NCBI GenBank assembly: GCA_040081265.1
Contig: JBEBGV010000081.1
Span: forward strand, 1 to 19,229
Direction of reading: 5' to 3'
DNA from: JBEBGV01 sp040081265
GTDB lineage: Bacteria; Acidobacteriota; Vicinamibacteria; Vicinamibacterales; UBA2999
Length of the DNA: 19,229 nucleotides
The notes under the pieces are model-generated. The model did no database searches, was not told the origin of the DNA, and worked only from the letters and a program-made list of their open reading frames with translations. Shown in pieces: positions 1 to 7,126 of this stretch. Each line of letters starts with the position of its first letter. The stretch's first letter is position 1. Position numbers and translations under genes: made by a program.

Positions 1-66
1 CACCGGCGTCCACACACGAGCCTCGGCCGGCGCTCGCCCTGGATGCGTTTCCAAGAGGCTGCCTAA
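1..66 (+). pseudogene. C-terminal end of an IS transposase (rve/DDE type), cut by the window edge
   Basis: The frame starting at base 1 encodes 21 residues before TAA at 64-66. They begin HRRPHTSLGRRSPW, which matches the conserved C-terminal signature (N/H-x-RPH-x-SLG-x-x-[ST]P) of the integrase-core domain in IS3- and IS481-type transposases. These enzymes cut and join DNA ends with a DDE active site, which would lie upstream of the window. Only the tail is visible, so the family cannot be settled and it is unclear whether the full gene is intact. Bases 67-217 hold no convincing gene and no terminal inverted repeat I could define. Confidence 0.6.
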
Positions 67-217
67 GATGAACAACCTCTTTGACATTCACAGCTAGCTC
101 CGCCAGCGAACCAGGCCCACCGAAGGGAGCGTGCGGCTCGGCTTCGCCATTCTGTGCAAATAGATGAGCCGCTGCTAGCCGACGTTATGCAGCGGTATCA
201 TTTGAGCTGGTAGGCCT

Positions 218-517
218 ATGCCTCACACAGTTATGCACCGATTGCGCGAAGGGAAATCCCAGCTGCGCTACGCTCGCCAGCACGCGTCTCTTTCAGAGAA
301 GCTACGGCAGTTGGTATATGCGCAACATCTCTACGTGCAAATTGCTGGAAGCCGCAGGAAGTTGATGCCGTGGCAGAAGCCGTGGAACGTCATTAGCGAC
401 GTCCGGGAGTCAGTGATATTTCGTGGCGCTGCGGTAGAACGGAACCACAGCTCTATTGTCACTTCGTCCGATTCAGCCCGATCGGAACCGAATCAACCGT
501 GGGTGCCAACGTTTTAG
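218..517 (+). CDS. Small hypothetical protein (99 aa)
   Basis: The ATG-to-stop frame encodes 99 residues. The first half is basic and helical: a segment around residues 25-57 with SLSEKLRQLV, then YVQIAGSRRKL and MPWQKPWNV. It resembles small uncharacterised bacterial proteins that carry a 'KLR-L---Q' helix followed by an arginine-rich, tryptophan-containing turn. That is an impression of composition, not a named domain. The last 40 residues look less constrained, and the final 59 bases overlap the 3' end of the opposite-strand gene. No good ribosome binding site precedes the ATG. It could be a small mobile or cassette-like gene given the transposase remnant upstream. No function is proposed. 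Confidence 0.4.
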   Translation: MPHTVMHRLREGKSQLRYARQHASLSEKLRQLVYAQHLYVQIAGSRRKLMPWQKPWNVISDVRESVIFRGAAVERNHSSIVTSSDSARSEPNQPWVPTF

Positions 518-944
518 GCGGGGTTAGTCGGAGCGGGATCCTCGTCAAAATCTCGTCCCCATCCCACAAGACATCGAACCAATAGAGGCCGTAGGCTGGG
601 TTCGCGATCGTGAAGTTCAGTCGAAGACTGACACCATGTGCTTCGCCTCGGAACTCAGCTGGCCACGGTCGCTTCTCGCTTGCGAGTCCGTCTGGGCGAT
701 TCAGCTTAAGGCCGATTTCGTGTTCACCAACGACGTCTCCGGACTTCAGCGAGACATACACCGTGAGGTTCACTGCTGCGGCGGTATCGGCTGGTAGAGC
801 CTGCGGCAGTTCGAGGTGATAAGTATCCGCAATTCGAATCAGGCTCGGAACGTTATCTGTTTCGACGAGTACTCGCTCACAAACGCACGCAACTTGGACA
901 AACGGTCTTGGGGCCAGCACGAAAGTCATTCTCGCACGCTTCAT
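459..944 (-). CDS. DUF6941-like hypothetical protein (161 aa)
   Basis: The 161-residue product has no signal peptide or membrane segment. It opens with a strand-rich stretch, PFVQVACVCERVLVE (residues 14-28), followed by SLIRIADTYHLELP. It closes with GLYWFDVLWDGDEILTRIPL. This layout (an early 'vCe-vl-e-dg--S-iri-d' segment and a late 'GlywFdv--dge-ltRiPL' segment) is what I know from the DUF6941 family of small beta-rich bacterial proteins, whose function is unknown. The length fits. The ATG at 944 was kept, although a second ATG five codons in is possible. It stands alone, and its stop lies inside the end of the small gene on the other strand. Confidence 0.65.
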   Translation of the reverse strand: MKRARMTFVLAPRPFVQVACVCERVLVETDNVPSLIRIADTYHLELPQALPADTAAAVNLTVYVSLKSGDVVGEHEIGLKLNRPDGLASEKRPWPAEFRGEAHGVSLRLNFTIANPAYGLYWFDVLWDGDEILTRIPLRLTPPKTLAPTVDSVPIGLNRTK

Positions 945-1052
945 GTCAAGGGGCCTTCAAGGTTCGTTTGGAACCCGACCCTCTATTGAGTGGAGGTTCA
1001 CGGTCGGACGGCGCCCCTACGCTCCATAAGAACCGCCCTGCAGCGAACGCAT

Positions 1053-2558
1053 TCATCGCGCCCTAGCGCGCAACGCCGCCAGCGCCGGCGCCCACACATC
1101 TGGACGCTCCCGCACGCGCAGTGTCGGCTCCACCGGCAGCCACCAACCGGCCGATCCGTACGGCGCGCGCTGCAGCGCCGCCGCACACATCCCCGCCGCC
1201 TGCTCATGCTGGCCCTGCAGCACCAACCACGCCGCCATCACCAGCGTCACCTCGACGCTGACGAGGACGTCCGCGCCAGTGTTTGCCGGGTGCACAAAGC
1301 GCGCCCGGCCTACATATTCTGGGGACAGCAGCGACGCGGGAGAGATATAGAGCGTCGACATCGTGTGGCCGGGCACGCGCTTCAGCGCCTGCTCGAACGC
1401 CGCGCGGGCCTCGTCTGGCCGGCCATGCTGCGTGTGGATCACGCCGAGCCCGTACCAACTGTTCGCGCTCGCCTCGATCGCCCACAACTGCCCGCTGCTC
1501 TCGAACTCGATCTCCTTCGACAGCTCGCGCATCGCACCGTCCTCGTCGCCCTGCGCGTTCAGGATCAGCCCGCGTAACCAGTGCAGGCCCGCCCCGGTGA
1601 ATCTCACGGAGCCTGCCGCGCCCGGAACAAGCTGTGCGTCCTGCTCCGCGCATCCGGCGGCAAGCCCGGTGAGCGCCTTCCCGAACACGCCGCGCGCCAC
1701 ATGAACGCTCGCCGAGAACCAGTGCGCGACGGGCTGTTCCGGCATCGCCGCCAGCACCTGCCTGGCCGGATTCAGACGTCCTTCTCCCCAGCTCACAAAC
1801 GATCGCATCAGCCACAGGCGCCAGTCGCCAGGCTCGAGGTCGAGCGCCTTGCGGATCGCCGCCCCCGCTTCCAGCGTGTCGCCGCGCGCATGGACGACCA
1901 GCGCCAGCGTCGCCCACGAATACGGCCACTCGGGCACACGTGCGCAGCCCTTGAGTGCATGACCCTCCGCGTCCAGCAGCAGGTTCGGATCGCGCGACGG
2001 ATCGGTGCGTTTCGCCTGATCCAGCAGAAACAGCGCGGCGGCCATCGCCACGTTCACGTCACCAGCGTCGGGATCGACCGCCAGCCGCGCCGCAAATCTG
2101 GCTCGCGCCTGCTCCACGGCGTCACGGTTGAACGATTCCAGCGCCATCACGCCCTGTACAAAGGCTCTGTACGGCCCCAGGGCGTCTGCCACGTCCTCGA
2201 CAGGCTCCTGGAAGTCGATCACCTCGACCGGTGAGACGAAGCGATAGCCGCCACGCGCGTGTCGATCGACGTATTCACCGCCATCGTCACGCCTGCCGAG
2301 CGCCTTGCGCACGATCCTGGCGGTCTGGAACACGCTGCTGTCGCTCACGACGTCGCCGCCCCACAGCTCGCGCTGAATCTGTTCCTTCGGCACCAGGTTC
2401 CCCGCGTGCTGCAGCAGCAATATCAGGAACGACGTGGGTTTCGGCGGCAGTGGCACGTCGCTACCAGCGCGGACGAGCCGTCTGAGCCCCGTGTCGAGCT
2501 GATATGGACCGAAACGGAAGATCTGTCGGACGGGACGCGTGGCTGTGGAGACAGTCAT
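1053..2558 (-). CDS. Winged-helix (OmpR/CadC-type) transcriptional regulator with TPR repeats
   Basis: Residues about 13-108 form an OmpR/PhoB-type winged-helix DNA-binding domain: FRFGPYQLD at the start, LPPKPTSFLILLLQ, the recognition helix near SDSSVFQTARIVRKAL (72-87) and the wing ending GGYRFVSPV. The remaining ~390 residues are alpha-helical with TPR-like units, for example GRPDEARAAFEQALKRVPG. There is no receiver domain and no clear transmembrane helix, so this is a soluble CadC-like regulator that probably senses through its TPR region. I chose the ATG at 2558 because it has GGAG ten bases upstream and begins just before the winged helix. A start 31 codons earlier adds unstructured arginine-rich sequence. 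The product is 501 aa. The upstream region carries direct repeats and a palindrome that could be its own sites. Its target genes cannot be inferred. Confidence 0.85.
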   Translation of the reverse strand: MTVSTATRPVRQIFRFGPYQLDTGLRRLVRAGSDVPLPPKPTSFLILLLQHAGNLVPKEQIQRELWGGDVVSDSSVFQTARIVRKALGRRDDGGEYVDRHARGGYRFVSPVEVIDFQEPVEDVADALGPYRAFVQGVMALESFNRDAVEQARARFAARLAVDPDAGDVNVAMAAALFLLDQAKRTDPSRDPNLLLDAEGHALKGCARVPEWPYSWATLALVVHARGDTLEAGAAIRKALDLEPGDWRLWLMRSFVSWGEGRLNPARQVLAAMPEQPVAHWFSASVHVARGVFGKALTGLAAGCAEQDAQLVPGAAGSVRFTGAGLHWLRGLILNAQGDEDGAMRELSKEIEFESSGQLWAIEASANSWYGLGVIHTQHGRPDEARAAFEQALKRVPGHTMSTLYISPASLLSPEYVGRARFVHPANTGADVLVSVEVTLVMAAWLVLQGQHEQAAGMCAAALQRAPYGSAGWWLPVEPTLRVRERPDVWAPALAALRARAR

Positions 2559-2621
2559 CGCGGACGTGCTCCGCGCAGCGCCGATATGGCGGCCGACGAG
2601 CGGCCCCAGCGCGTGACGAGG

Positions 2622-2744
2622 TAGATAGCGGACCAAACGCGGGACGGCCATAACGGGTCGTTATGACATGGCGCGGAACATAAATCTGAAGTCAGAAACG
2701 CGCCGGATAGCGGACGCGATGCCGCAGATAGCGAACCAAACGCG
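2622..2744. repeat. Direct repeats upstream of the winged-helix regulator
   Basis: A 19-base word, AGATAGCGGACCAAACGCG at 2622-2640, recurs at 2726-2744 with one change (GCGAACC), 104 bp away. A partial third copy, GATAGCGGAC, lies at about 2706-2715. All lie in the 276-bp gap between the regulator start and the stop of the AHSA1 gene. OmpR/PhoB-type winged helices usually bind direct repeats, so these are candidate sites for the regulator, but that link is inference. Confidence 0.45.
2649..2665. promoter_or_regulatory. Palindrome upstream of the winged-helix regulator
   Basis: A perfect inverted repeat, CATAACG-GGT-CGTTATG, has 7-bp arms and a 3-base centre. It sits 91 bases upstream of the regulator's ATG and between the direct repeats. 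It lacks a T-tract and is AT-richer than its surroundings, so an operator is more likely than a terminator. The binding protein is unknown. Confidence 0.4.
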
Positions 2745-2766
2745 CCGCCACTCCCCATGGCGGCGC
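2742..2766 (-). terminator. Candidate terminator of the arsR-AHSA1 operon
   Basis: The 9-bp arms GCGCCGCCA (2742-2750) and TGGCGGCGC (2758-2766) pair perfectly around a 7-base loop. Read on the - strand, the hairpin lies about 70 bases past the AHSA1 stop and is followed by GTTTGGTT, a weak T-rich tract. The position and strong stem fit an intrinsic terminator, but the poor T-run lowers confidence. Confidence 0.4.
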
Positions 2767-2834
2767 ATTATCAGGCAGCTGGCGCTTGAACTATGGCCGT
2801 TTGCACGACAAATTTCGCGCCCTCGGCCCGGCGG

Positions 2835-3320
2835 TCACGCCGCAAGTACGCCGTCGATCTGACCCATTGCGGCCTTCATGCCTTCCTCCATGCCCATGGC
2901 CAGCAGCCGCTCGAGCGCCTCGACCGAGGGGAACGTCGTCACGGTCACCATGCGAGTGCCGCCGTCGTGCGGTTCGAAGGTGAAACGCATGTGCATCGTC
3001 GGCATGTCCGGCGCCTGCTTGCCATCTGGTCCGAGGAAGCCGTCCTCCACCTCGAACGCCCGAGGCGGGTCGATGCTCAGGAACTCCCAGAAGCCGCGAG
3101 ACTGCTCGCCATTGGGACCCGTCATCACGTACTCGGAGCGACCTCCGACAATGAAGTCGTGGCGCTCGAACGTTGCCGGCCACTGCGGCGGGCCCCAGAA
3201 GCGCTCGAGCTGACGCGGGTCAGCGTAGGCGGCCCACACGCGGGCGACGGGCGCGGCGAACTGGGCGGTCACTGTCATGGTGAGCTTTGCGGGATCCTTG
3301 CGAATGTCGACGACCGGCAT
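2835..3320 (-). CDS. SRPBCC / AHSA1-family protein
   Basis: The 161-residue product is a full-length SRPBCC domain of the AHSA1 (Aha1-homology) type, a helix-grip fold with a hydrophobic cavity. It contains FAAPVARVWAAYADPRQLERF (about 21-41), followed directly by WGPPQWP, then VGGRSEYVMTGPNG, and the late VTVTTFPSVEALERLL segment before the C-terminal helix. Family members paired with ArsR regulators are often annotated 'SRPBCC domain-containing protein'. Their ligands are mostly unknown. It is soluble and cytoplasmic. AAGGAG lies six bases before the ATG, inside the arsR reading frame, so it has its own strong ribosome binding site. It is the second gene of an arsR-AHSA1 operon, overlapping arsR by 101 bases. 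Confidence 0.9.
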   Translation of the reverse strand: MPVVDIRKDPAKLTMTVTAQFAAPVARVWAAYADPRQLERFWGPPQWPATFERHDFIVGGRSEYVMTGPNGEQSRGFWEFLSIDPPRAFEVEDGFLGPDGKQAPDMPTMHMRFTFEPHDGGTRMVTVTTFPSVEALERLLAMGMEEGMKAAMGQIDGVLAA

Positions 3321-3669
3321 GCGAATCTCCTTGGGGTGAAGTGGCGAGCAGCGCGTCCAGGCGGCCCACGTGTCCGTGCCACAGCTGCTCGAGCTGCGCG
3401 AGCAGTCGAGTGGCGCGACCCACCGCGTCGGGGCTGCCGGCGACGCGCTGAGCGCGACCGTCCCTCCGCTTGGTCACCAACCGGGCACGTTCCAGCACGG
3501 CGACGTGTTTCTGCACAGCGGCAAACGACATGTCGTAGTGCGCGGCGAGTTCGCTCACCGACGCTTCGGCGGTCATGACCCGCGCCAGAATGTCGCGCCG
3601 CGTCGCGTCGGCGAGCGCCCCGAACAACTGGTCGAGAGCCTGGGTCGTTGGCTGTCTATCTACAACCAT
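3220..3669 (-). CDS. ArsR-family transcriptional regulator
   Basis: The product has an ArsR winged helix: LDQLFGALADATRRDILARV (12-31), helix-turn-helix around SVSELAAHYDMSFAAVQKHV (37-56), then LERARLVTKRRDGRAQRV. It lacks an obvious metal-binding cysteine motif and belongs to the ArsR group that accompanies AHSA1 proteins. I chose the ATG at 3669 because it lies within the operator palindrome and 10 bases after a -10 box. A start ten codons upstream would place the promoter inside the gene. The length is 149 aa, about 30-40 more than usual. The extra arginine-rich tail is the part translated across the AHSA1 start, in another frame. This may be a natural long overlap or a lost stop codon. 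Confidence 0.85.
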   Translation of the reverse strand: MVVDRQPTTQALDQLFGALADATRRDILARVMTAEASVSELAAHYDMSFAAVQKHVAVLERARLVTKRRDGRAQRVAGSPDAVGRATRLLAQLEQLWHGHVGRLDALLATSPQGDSHAGRRHSQGSRKAHHDSDRPVRRARRPRVGRLR

Positions 3670-3682
3670 TTGGTTGTAGATA
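3657..3682. promoter_or_regulatory. ArsR operator palindrome covering the arsR start codon
   Basis: On the - strand, TATCTACAACCA is followed by AA and then TGGTTGTAGATA, a perfect 26-bp inverted repeat with 12-bp arms. The arsR ATG (3669-3667) starts at the second base of the 2-base centre, and the -10 box overlaps the upstream arm. ACAACCA-type dyads are known operators of ArsR regulators paired with SRPBCC genes. Binding here would block both polymerase and start-codon use, so autorepression is the likely role. Confidence 0.75.
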
Positions 3683-3707
3683 ATAGCACGCCTTGCCACG
3701 AGGTCAC
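3680..3707 (-). promoter_or_regulatory. Promoter of the arsR-AHSA1 operon
   Basis: On the - strand, GTGACC (3707-3702) matches the -35 consensus at 4 of 6 bases and TATTAT (3685-3680) matches the -10 at 5 of 6, with a 16-base spacer. The expected transcription start is 6-7 bases after the -10, within a few bases of the ATG at 3669, so the transcript should have almost no leader. Confidence 0.55.
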
Positions 3708-3710
3708 TGA

Positions 3711-3872
3711 CGCGCCCGCGCCGACGAGAGCGTGCCGGGCTCCGGCCTCGGCCTCGCCATTGCCCGCGATCTCACCGAGGCGTTTGGCGGTTCACTCGAA
3801 CTCCAACGTTCACCGCTTGGTGGCCTGCTGGCTCGTGTGCGTCTTCCGGCCTCCCGGCAGCGGAACACGTAG
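3711..3872 (+). pseudogene. 3' remnant of a histidine kinase (HATPase domain G2 box)
   Basis: After an in-frame stop at 3708-3710, a frame runs to TAG at 3870-3872. It encodes GSGLGLAIARDL (the G2 ATP-lid motif of sensor histidine kinases), then TEAFGGSLELQRSPLGG and LLARVRLP, the usual last strands of the HATPase_c domain. Nothing upstream encodes the H-box, N-box or G1 box: those bases are the arsR promoter. So about 50 codons of a kinase C-terminus remain and the rest was lost, probably when the arsR-AHSA1 segment came in. Its codon choice still looks coding, suggesting recent loss. Bases 3873-3964 hold no gene. Confidence 0.75.
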
Positions 3873-3964
3873 CGCTCGGCCTCGAATGGTTCGGCGGACA
3901 CCGGCAAAGCCGCCGGTTCAATGCGGTACAGCTTCTTACGCGGCGAATCGGACACCCTGTCTAG

Positions 3965-5062
3965 ATGCGCTGGATTCTGATTGCCCTGATGGGGGTGCAC
4001 GGCCTCATTCACTTGATGGGATTCGCCAAGGGCTTCGGCTACGCCGACTTTCCCCAACTCACCCAACCGATCTCGCGCGTGTGGGGCCTGGCGTGGCTGG
4101 CGGCGGCCCTGCTGGTGACGACGAGCGCGGCCATGCTGGGCGCTGGCGCTCGGAGCTATTGGATACCCGGAGCGGTTGGCCTGGTGGTGTCCCAGGCGGT
4201 CATCTTTTCGGCCTGGGGCGACGCCTGGGCGGGCACCATCGCCAACGTGCTGTTGCTCCTGATCGTGGCGTTCGGCTGGCTCACGGAAGGGCCGCGCAGC
4301 TTCCACGCGCAGTATCTCCGCGACGTACGTGTCGGTCTCGCGCGGGCGGCGCCGACGCCGCTCCTCACTGAAGCGGACCTGGCGCCGCTCCCCGATCCGG
4401 TCAAGCGCTATCTGCGCGTCACGCGAAGCGTCGGGCAGCCACGGGTGCAGAACTATCGCCTGCGCTTCCGAGGCCGCATCCGGAGCGCGCCCGATTCCCG
4501 CTGGATGCCATTCGAGGCGGAACAACAGAGCTTCGCCGACCAGCCGACACGACTGTTCCTGATGCGAGCACGCATGTTCGGCGTGCCGGTTGAGGCTTTC
4601 CATCGTGCGGTCGGCGGACGTGCCACCATGCAGGTCACCGTCGCTGGCGCCTTTCCGATCGAAAATGCCCACGGGCCTGAAATGGATCGGGCCGAGACGG
4701 TGACGCTGTTCAACGACATGTGCCTGCTGGCCCCAGGCAGCCTCGTCGATCCCGCCATTGCGTGGGAGGCCGTGGACGCGACGACTGCCCGTGCCCGCTT
4801 CACGTACAAAGGCCAGACCATTGCCGCGACGCTGTCGTTTGCCAGCACCGGGGAGTTGATCAACTTTGAGTCCGATGATCGCGCGCGCTCGGAACCCGGT
4901 GGCCAGTTCACGCCCCGCCGGTTCTCGACGCCTGTGCGCGACTATCGCGACTACGGTCCTGTGCGGCTCATGTCGTTCGGAGAAGCGCGGTGGCGGCTTC
5001 CAGACGGGGAGTTCACGTACGGCGAATTCAACCTCGTCGACATCACTCACAACGCGCGTTGA
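3965..5062 (+). CDS. DUF6544-family membrane protein
   Basis: The 365-residue product starts with four predicted membrane helices (about 3-20, 39-59, 65-83 and 90-107). A soluble domain of about 250 residues follows, rich in beta strands, with PDPVKRYLRVTRSVGQPRV near 143-161, later YLRLRFRGRIRS-like strands, MQVTVAGAFPI and FNDMCLLAPGSLVDP. This combination fits the DUF6544 family, whose function is unknown. The FNDMCLLAP segment and the preceding 'PEMDRAETVTL' strand are its best conserved parts. The ATG at 3965 follows a stop and no clear Shine-Dalgarno is present. A long open frame also exists on the opposite strand, but it is arginine/histidine-rich and lacks domain features. The PEP mutase-like gene follows after 82 bases. 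Confidence 0.8.
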   Translation: MRWILIALMGVHGLIHLMGFAKGFGYADFPQLTQPISRVWGLAWLAAALLVTTSAAMLGAGARSYWIPGAVGLVVSQAVIFSAWGDAWAGTIANVLLLLIVAFGWLTEGPRSFHAQYLRDVRVGLARAAPTPLLTEADLAPLPDPVKRYLRVTRSVGQPRVQNYRLRFRGRIRSAPDSRWMPFEAEQQSFADQPTRLFLMRARMFGVPVEAFHRAVGGRATMQVTVAGAFPIENAHGPEMDRAETVTLFNDMCLLAPGSLVDPAIAWEAVDATTARARFTYKGQTIAATLSFASTGELINFESDDRARSEPGGQFTPRRFSTPVRDYRDYGPVRLMSFGEARWRLPDGEFTYGEFNLVDITHNAR

Positions 5063-5132
5063 TGACCAGGCTGGTGCAGATCAAGCTTCTCTCCATACTG
5101 CGATACCGAGCAGCGTTCGGTGCGGTGTGCTC

Positions 5133-5138
5133 TAGTAT
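5133..5138 (+). promoter_or_regulatory. -10 box for the PEP mutase-like gene
   Basis: TAGTAT lies only six bases before the ATG at 5145, with no Shine-Dalgarno between. The predicted transcription start falls on or next to the A of the ATG, which would give a leaderless mRNA. I see no convincing -35. Confidence 0.4.
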
Positions 5139-5144
5139 CACGGT

Positions 5145-5936
5145 ATGGTCCAAACCAACTTCCACAGCTTCCGAGCGATGCACCAGACGGGGCTCCTTCG
5201 ACTGCCCAACGCCTGGGACGTCGGAAGCGCGCTTCTGATGGAGCGCCTCGGCGCACGGGCCATCGCCACCACGAGCGCGGGGGTGGCCTGGGCAGCCGGC
5301 TACGCGGATGGCAACCGCATGCCCGCGGATCTGGTTGTAGTTATCGCCGATGCGATTGCACGTCTGGTCAAGGTGCCCCTGAGCGTCGACATCGAGGGGG
5401 GTTATTCAGCTGAGCCTCGCGACGTCGGCCATCTGGCGGTCCGGTTGGCCGAGGTCGGCGTGGTCGGCGTCAACCTCGAGGATGCCTCGGAGCCGCCGGA
5501 ACTGCTCGCGCGAAAGATCGAAGCGGTGAAGACCGCACTGGCCGGGACCGGTCTGGACGTGTTCGTCAACGCGCGTACCGACGTCTACCTGGCCGGACTG
5601 GTTGACCCCTCGAGACGCGTCGCCGAGGTACTGAACCGGGTGAAGGTGTACGAGGAGGCCGGTGCAGACGGCCTGTTCGTACCAGCCATCCTCGCCTTGA
5701 CCGAAATCCGTCAAGTTGCACAAGCGTCCAACCTGCCGCTGAACGTCCTGTCCTGGGATGGGCTGCCGGCTCCCGAGGAACTCGAGGCCGCAGGCGTGCG
5801 TCGGCTGAGTGCGGGGTCGGGGATCTCGGCCCGCGTCTGGACTCAGGCCGAGACGCTGGCGCGCCAGTTTCTTGACGTGGGCGAGCTGACGGGCACGCCC
5901 AAGCCATACGGCGACATGCAGAAGTTGTTCATCTGA
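5145..5936 (+). CDS. PEP mutase / isocitrate lyase-family enzyme
   Basis: The 263-residue product is a full-length member of the isocitrate lyase/PEP mutase superfamily, a cytoplasmic TIM barrel that makes or breaks C-C or C-P bonds next to a carboxylate using Mg2+. Visible motifs are LPNAWDVGSA (20-29), ATTSAG (41-46), the metal-binding VDIEGGY (81-87), GVNLEDA (108-114) and VNARTDVYL (141-149). The KKCGH loop of true isocitrate lyase is absent, and no phosphonate genes are nearby, so a carboxy-PEP mutase- or oxaloacetase-like side reaction is as likely as PEP mutase. The exact substrate cannot be read. The GNRMPADLVVVI segment is typical of the common 'isocitrate lyase/phosphoenolpyruvate mutase family protein'. 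It converges with the TlpA-like gene, 25 bases away. Confidence 0.9.
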   Translation: MVQTNFHSFRAMHQTGLLRLPNAWDVGSALLMERLGARAIATTSAGVAWAAGYADGNRMPADLVVVIADAIARLVKVPLSVDIEGGYSAEPRDVGHLAVRLAEVGVVGVNLEDASEPPELLARKIEAVKTALAGTGLDVFVNARTDVYLAGLVDPSRRVAEVLNRVKVYEEAGADGLFVPAILALTEIRQVAQASNLPLNVLSWDGLPAPEELEAAGVRRLSAGSGISARVWTQAETLARQFLDVGELTGTPKPYGDMQKLFI

Positions 5937-5961
5937 GTCGCACATCTGCAGTGAACCATCG

Positions 5962-7125
5962 TTACTGAACGTCCATTCCGGACTTCTTCAGGAGCCGGCG
6001 CAAGCTCCCAAAGCCCTTGTCGCCCTCAACCGCCGCAGAGACGTTGCCGTTCTCGTCGATCACGATGTACGTCGGAAAGAGGCCGATCCGATACGCCCGC
6101 GGCATGTCGTTCTCGGTGGTGAGTGCAACCGGGTAGCTCTTGGGATTCCGCTTCAGGAAATTCTCCACGATGGCGCGCTCCTCGCTGACAGAGACACCGA
6201 CGACAGCCAGCTGCGTCGCGCCGTATTTCTTGTGGAGCTTCTCGAGATCGGGGCCGTCCGCGCGACACGGCGGACACCACGTCGTCCAGAAGTCGAGCAG
6301 GACCGTTCTTCCTTTCAGCGCAGCCAGCGAAATCGTCCTGCCGTTCATGTCGCGGACGTCGAGCGCCGGGGCGGGCTTGCCGGCGAGCGACTTCACGATT
6401 CGCTCCGCATCCCAGGGCGTGAGCTCCTTGACCTCCTTGAAGTCGGTTGAAGGAAGCTTGAAGAGACTGGTATCCGCGGCCGGGCTGACGGTGTAGCCCT
6501 TGAGCACGTAATCGATTTGCCACACGTAGTTCGCGCCGAGGCCGGCCTCGACGCCGAGCTGTACCTGCTTGCGGAGAATGAGTCCCGTCACCGAATCGAT
6601 CAGCACCGCGGCCGCCCCTGTCGCTGCGTCGTAGTGATGCGTGTTCGGGTTCATCTGTACCGAACGATTCAGCGGGACTTCGATCGACACACACTCGTGA
6701 TCGTCTCTGGACAGGCCACAGGGTTGACGCCCCTTCTCTTTCGCCTTCGACCAGTCCGCGGCGTCAAACAGGTACGGCTCGGGTAAAGGCGTGAGGTTCT
6801 TCTTGTCCGGTTTCCCGCGCGTGAACTCGTTGCCGTCTGCCTCGAAGTCGAGCGTGTCTTTGCCGTCGAAGATCCGAATCACCTCTCCTGAACCGCTGCG
6901 TGACGTCTGCCGCCACACGCCCGGCGCCACATCCAGGGTGACGGACCGCCTGGCCGCCTGGCTCTCATCGCGGGTCTTCACCTCGCTCGCGATCTCATAC
7001 TCCACCCGCATGCTGCCGAGAGCCGCGCGCTTCTGCGCGAGGTCGTTCCAGAGTTGACTCACGGGAATCTGCGCAGACACAGGCAGCGGCAGCAGCACAA
7101 GCGATACAGCGAGAAGGCGAGTCAT
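5962..7125 (-). CDS. Exported TlpA-like thioredoxin-fold protein with LolA-like N-terminal domain
   Basis: A signal peptide (about 1-19, MTRLLAVSLVLLPLPVSAQ) sends this 387-residue protein to the periplasm. Residues about 25-235 form a beta-rich region like the LolA/outer-membrane lipoprotein-sorting fold (MRVEYEIASEVKT, DGKDTLDFEADGNEF, a late DTSLFKLPSTDFKEV). Residues about 248-387 are a TlpA/ResA-type thioredoxin domain with GKPAPALDVRDMNG, the redox motif WCPPC (C284, C287) and the cis-proline loop LFPTYIVID (P351). Such proteins reduce disulfides, often in cytochrome c maturation, or act as general thiol reductases. Two more cysteines (C136, C145) may pair in the LolA-like part. The ATG lies one base after the stop of the upstream peptidase-like gene, so translation is coupled. 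Confidence 0.9.
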   Translation of the reverse strand: MTRLLAVSLVLLPLPVSAQIPVSQLWNDLAQKRAALGSMRVEYEIASEVKTRDESQAARRSVTLDVAPGVWRQTSRSGSGEVIRIFDGKDTLDFEADGNEFTRGKPDKKNLTPLPEPYLFDAADWSKAKEKGRQPCGLSRDDHECVSIEVPLNRSVQMNPNTHHYDAATGAAAVLIDSVTGLILRKQVQLGVEAGLGANYVWQIDYVLKGYTVSPAADTSLFKLPSTDFKEVKELTPWDAERIVKSLAGKPAPALDVRDMNGRTISLAALKGRTVLLDFWTTWCPPCRADGPDLEKLHKKYGATQLAVVGVSVSEERAIVENFLKRNPKSYPVALTTENDMPRAYRIGLFPTYIVIDENGNVSAAVEGDKGFGSLRRLLKKSGMDVQ

Positions 7126-7126
7126 C

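Noticed and set aside
61..190. Integron attC site (GCCTAAG ... GACGTTATGC)
   Set aside because: The core words do not fit RYYYAAC/GTTRRRY, the expected paired inner boxes are absent, and there is no integron integrase.
3873..3960. - strand fragment resembling an ArsR wing (KKLYRIEPAAL)
   Set aside because: It is short, continues antisense to the histidine kinase remnant and has no helix-turn-helix upstream, so it is probably chance.
3704..5050. Long - strand open frame (448 codons) opposite the DUF6544 gene
   Set aside because: It is rich in Arg, His and Gln, has no domain or membrane features, and is fully antisense to a gene with clear membrane helices. It is a high-GC shadow frame.
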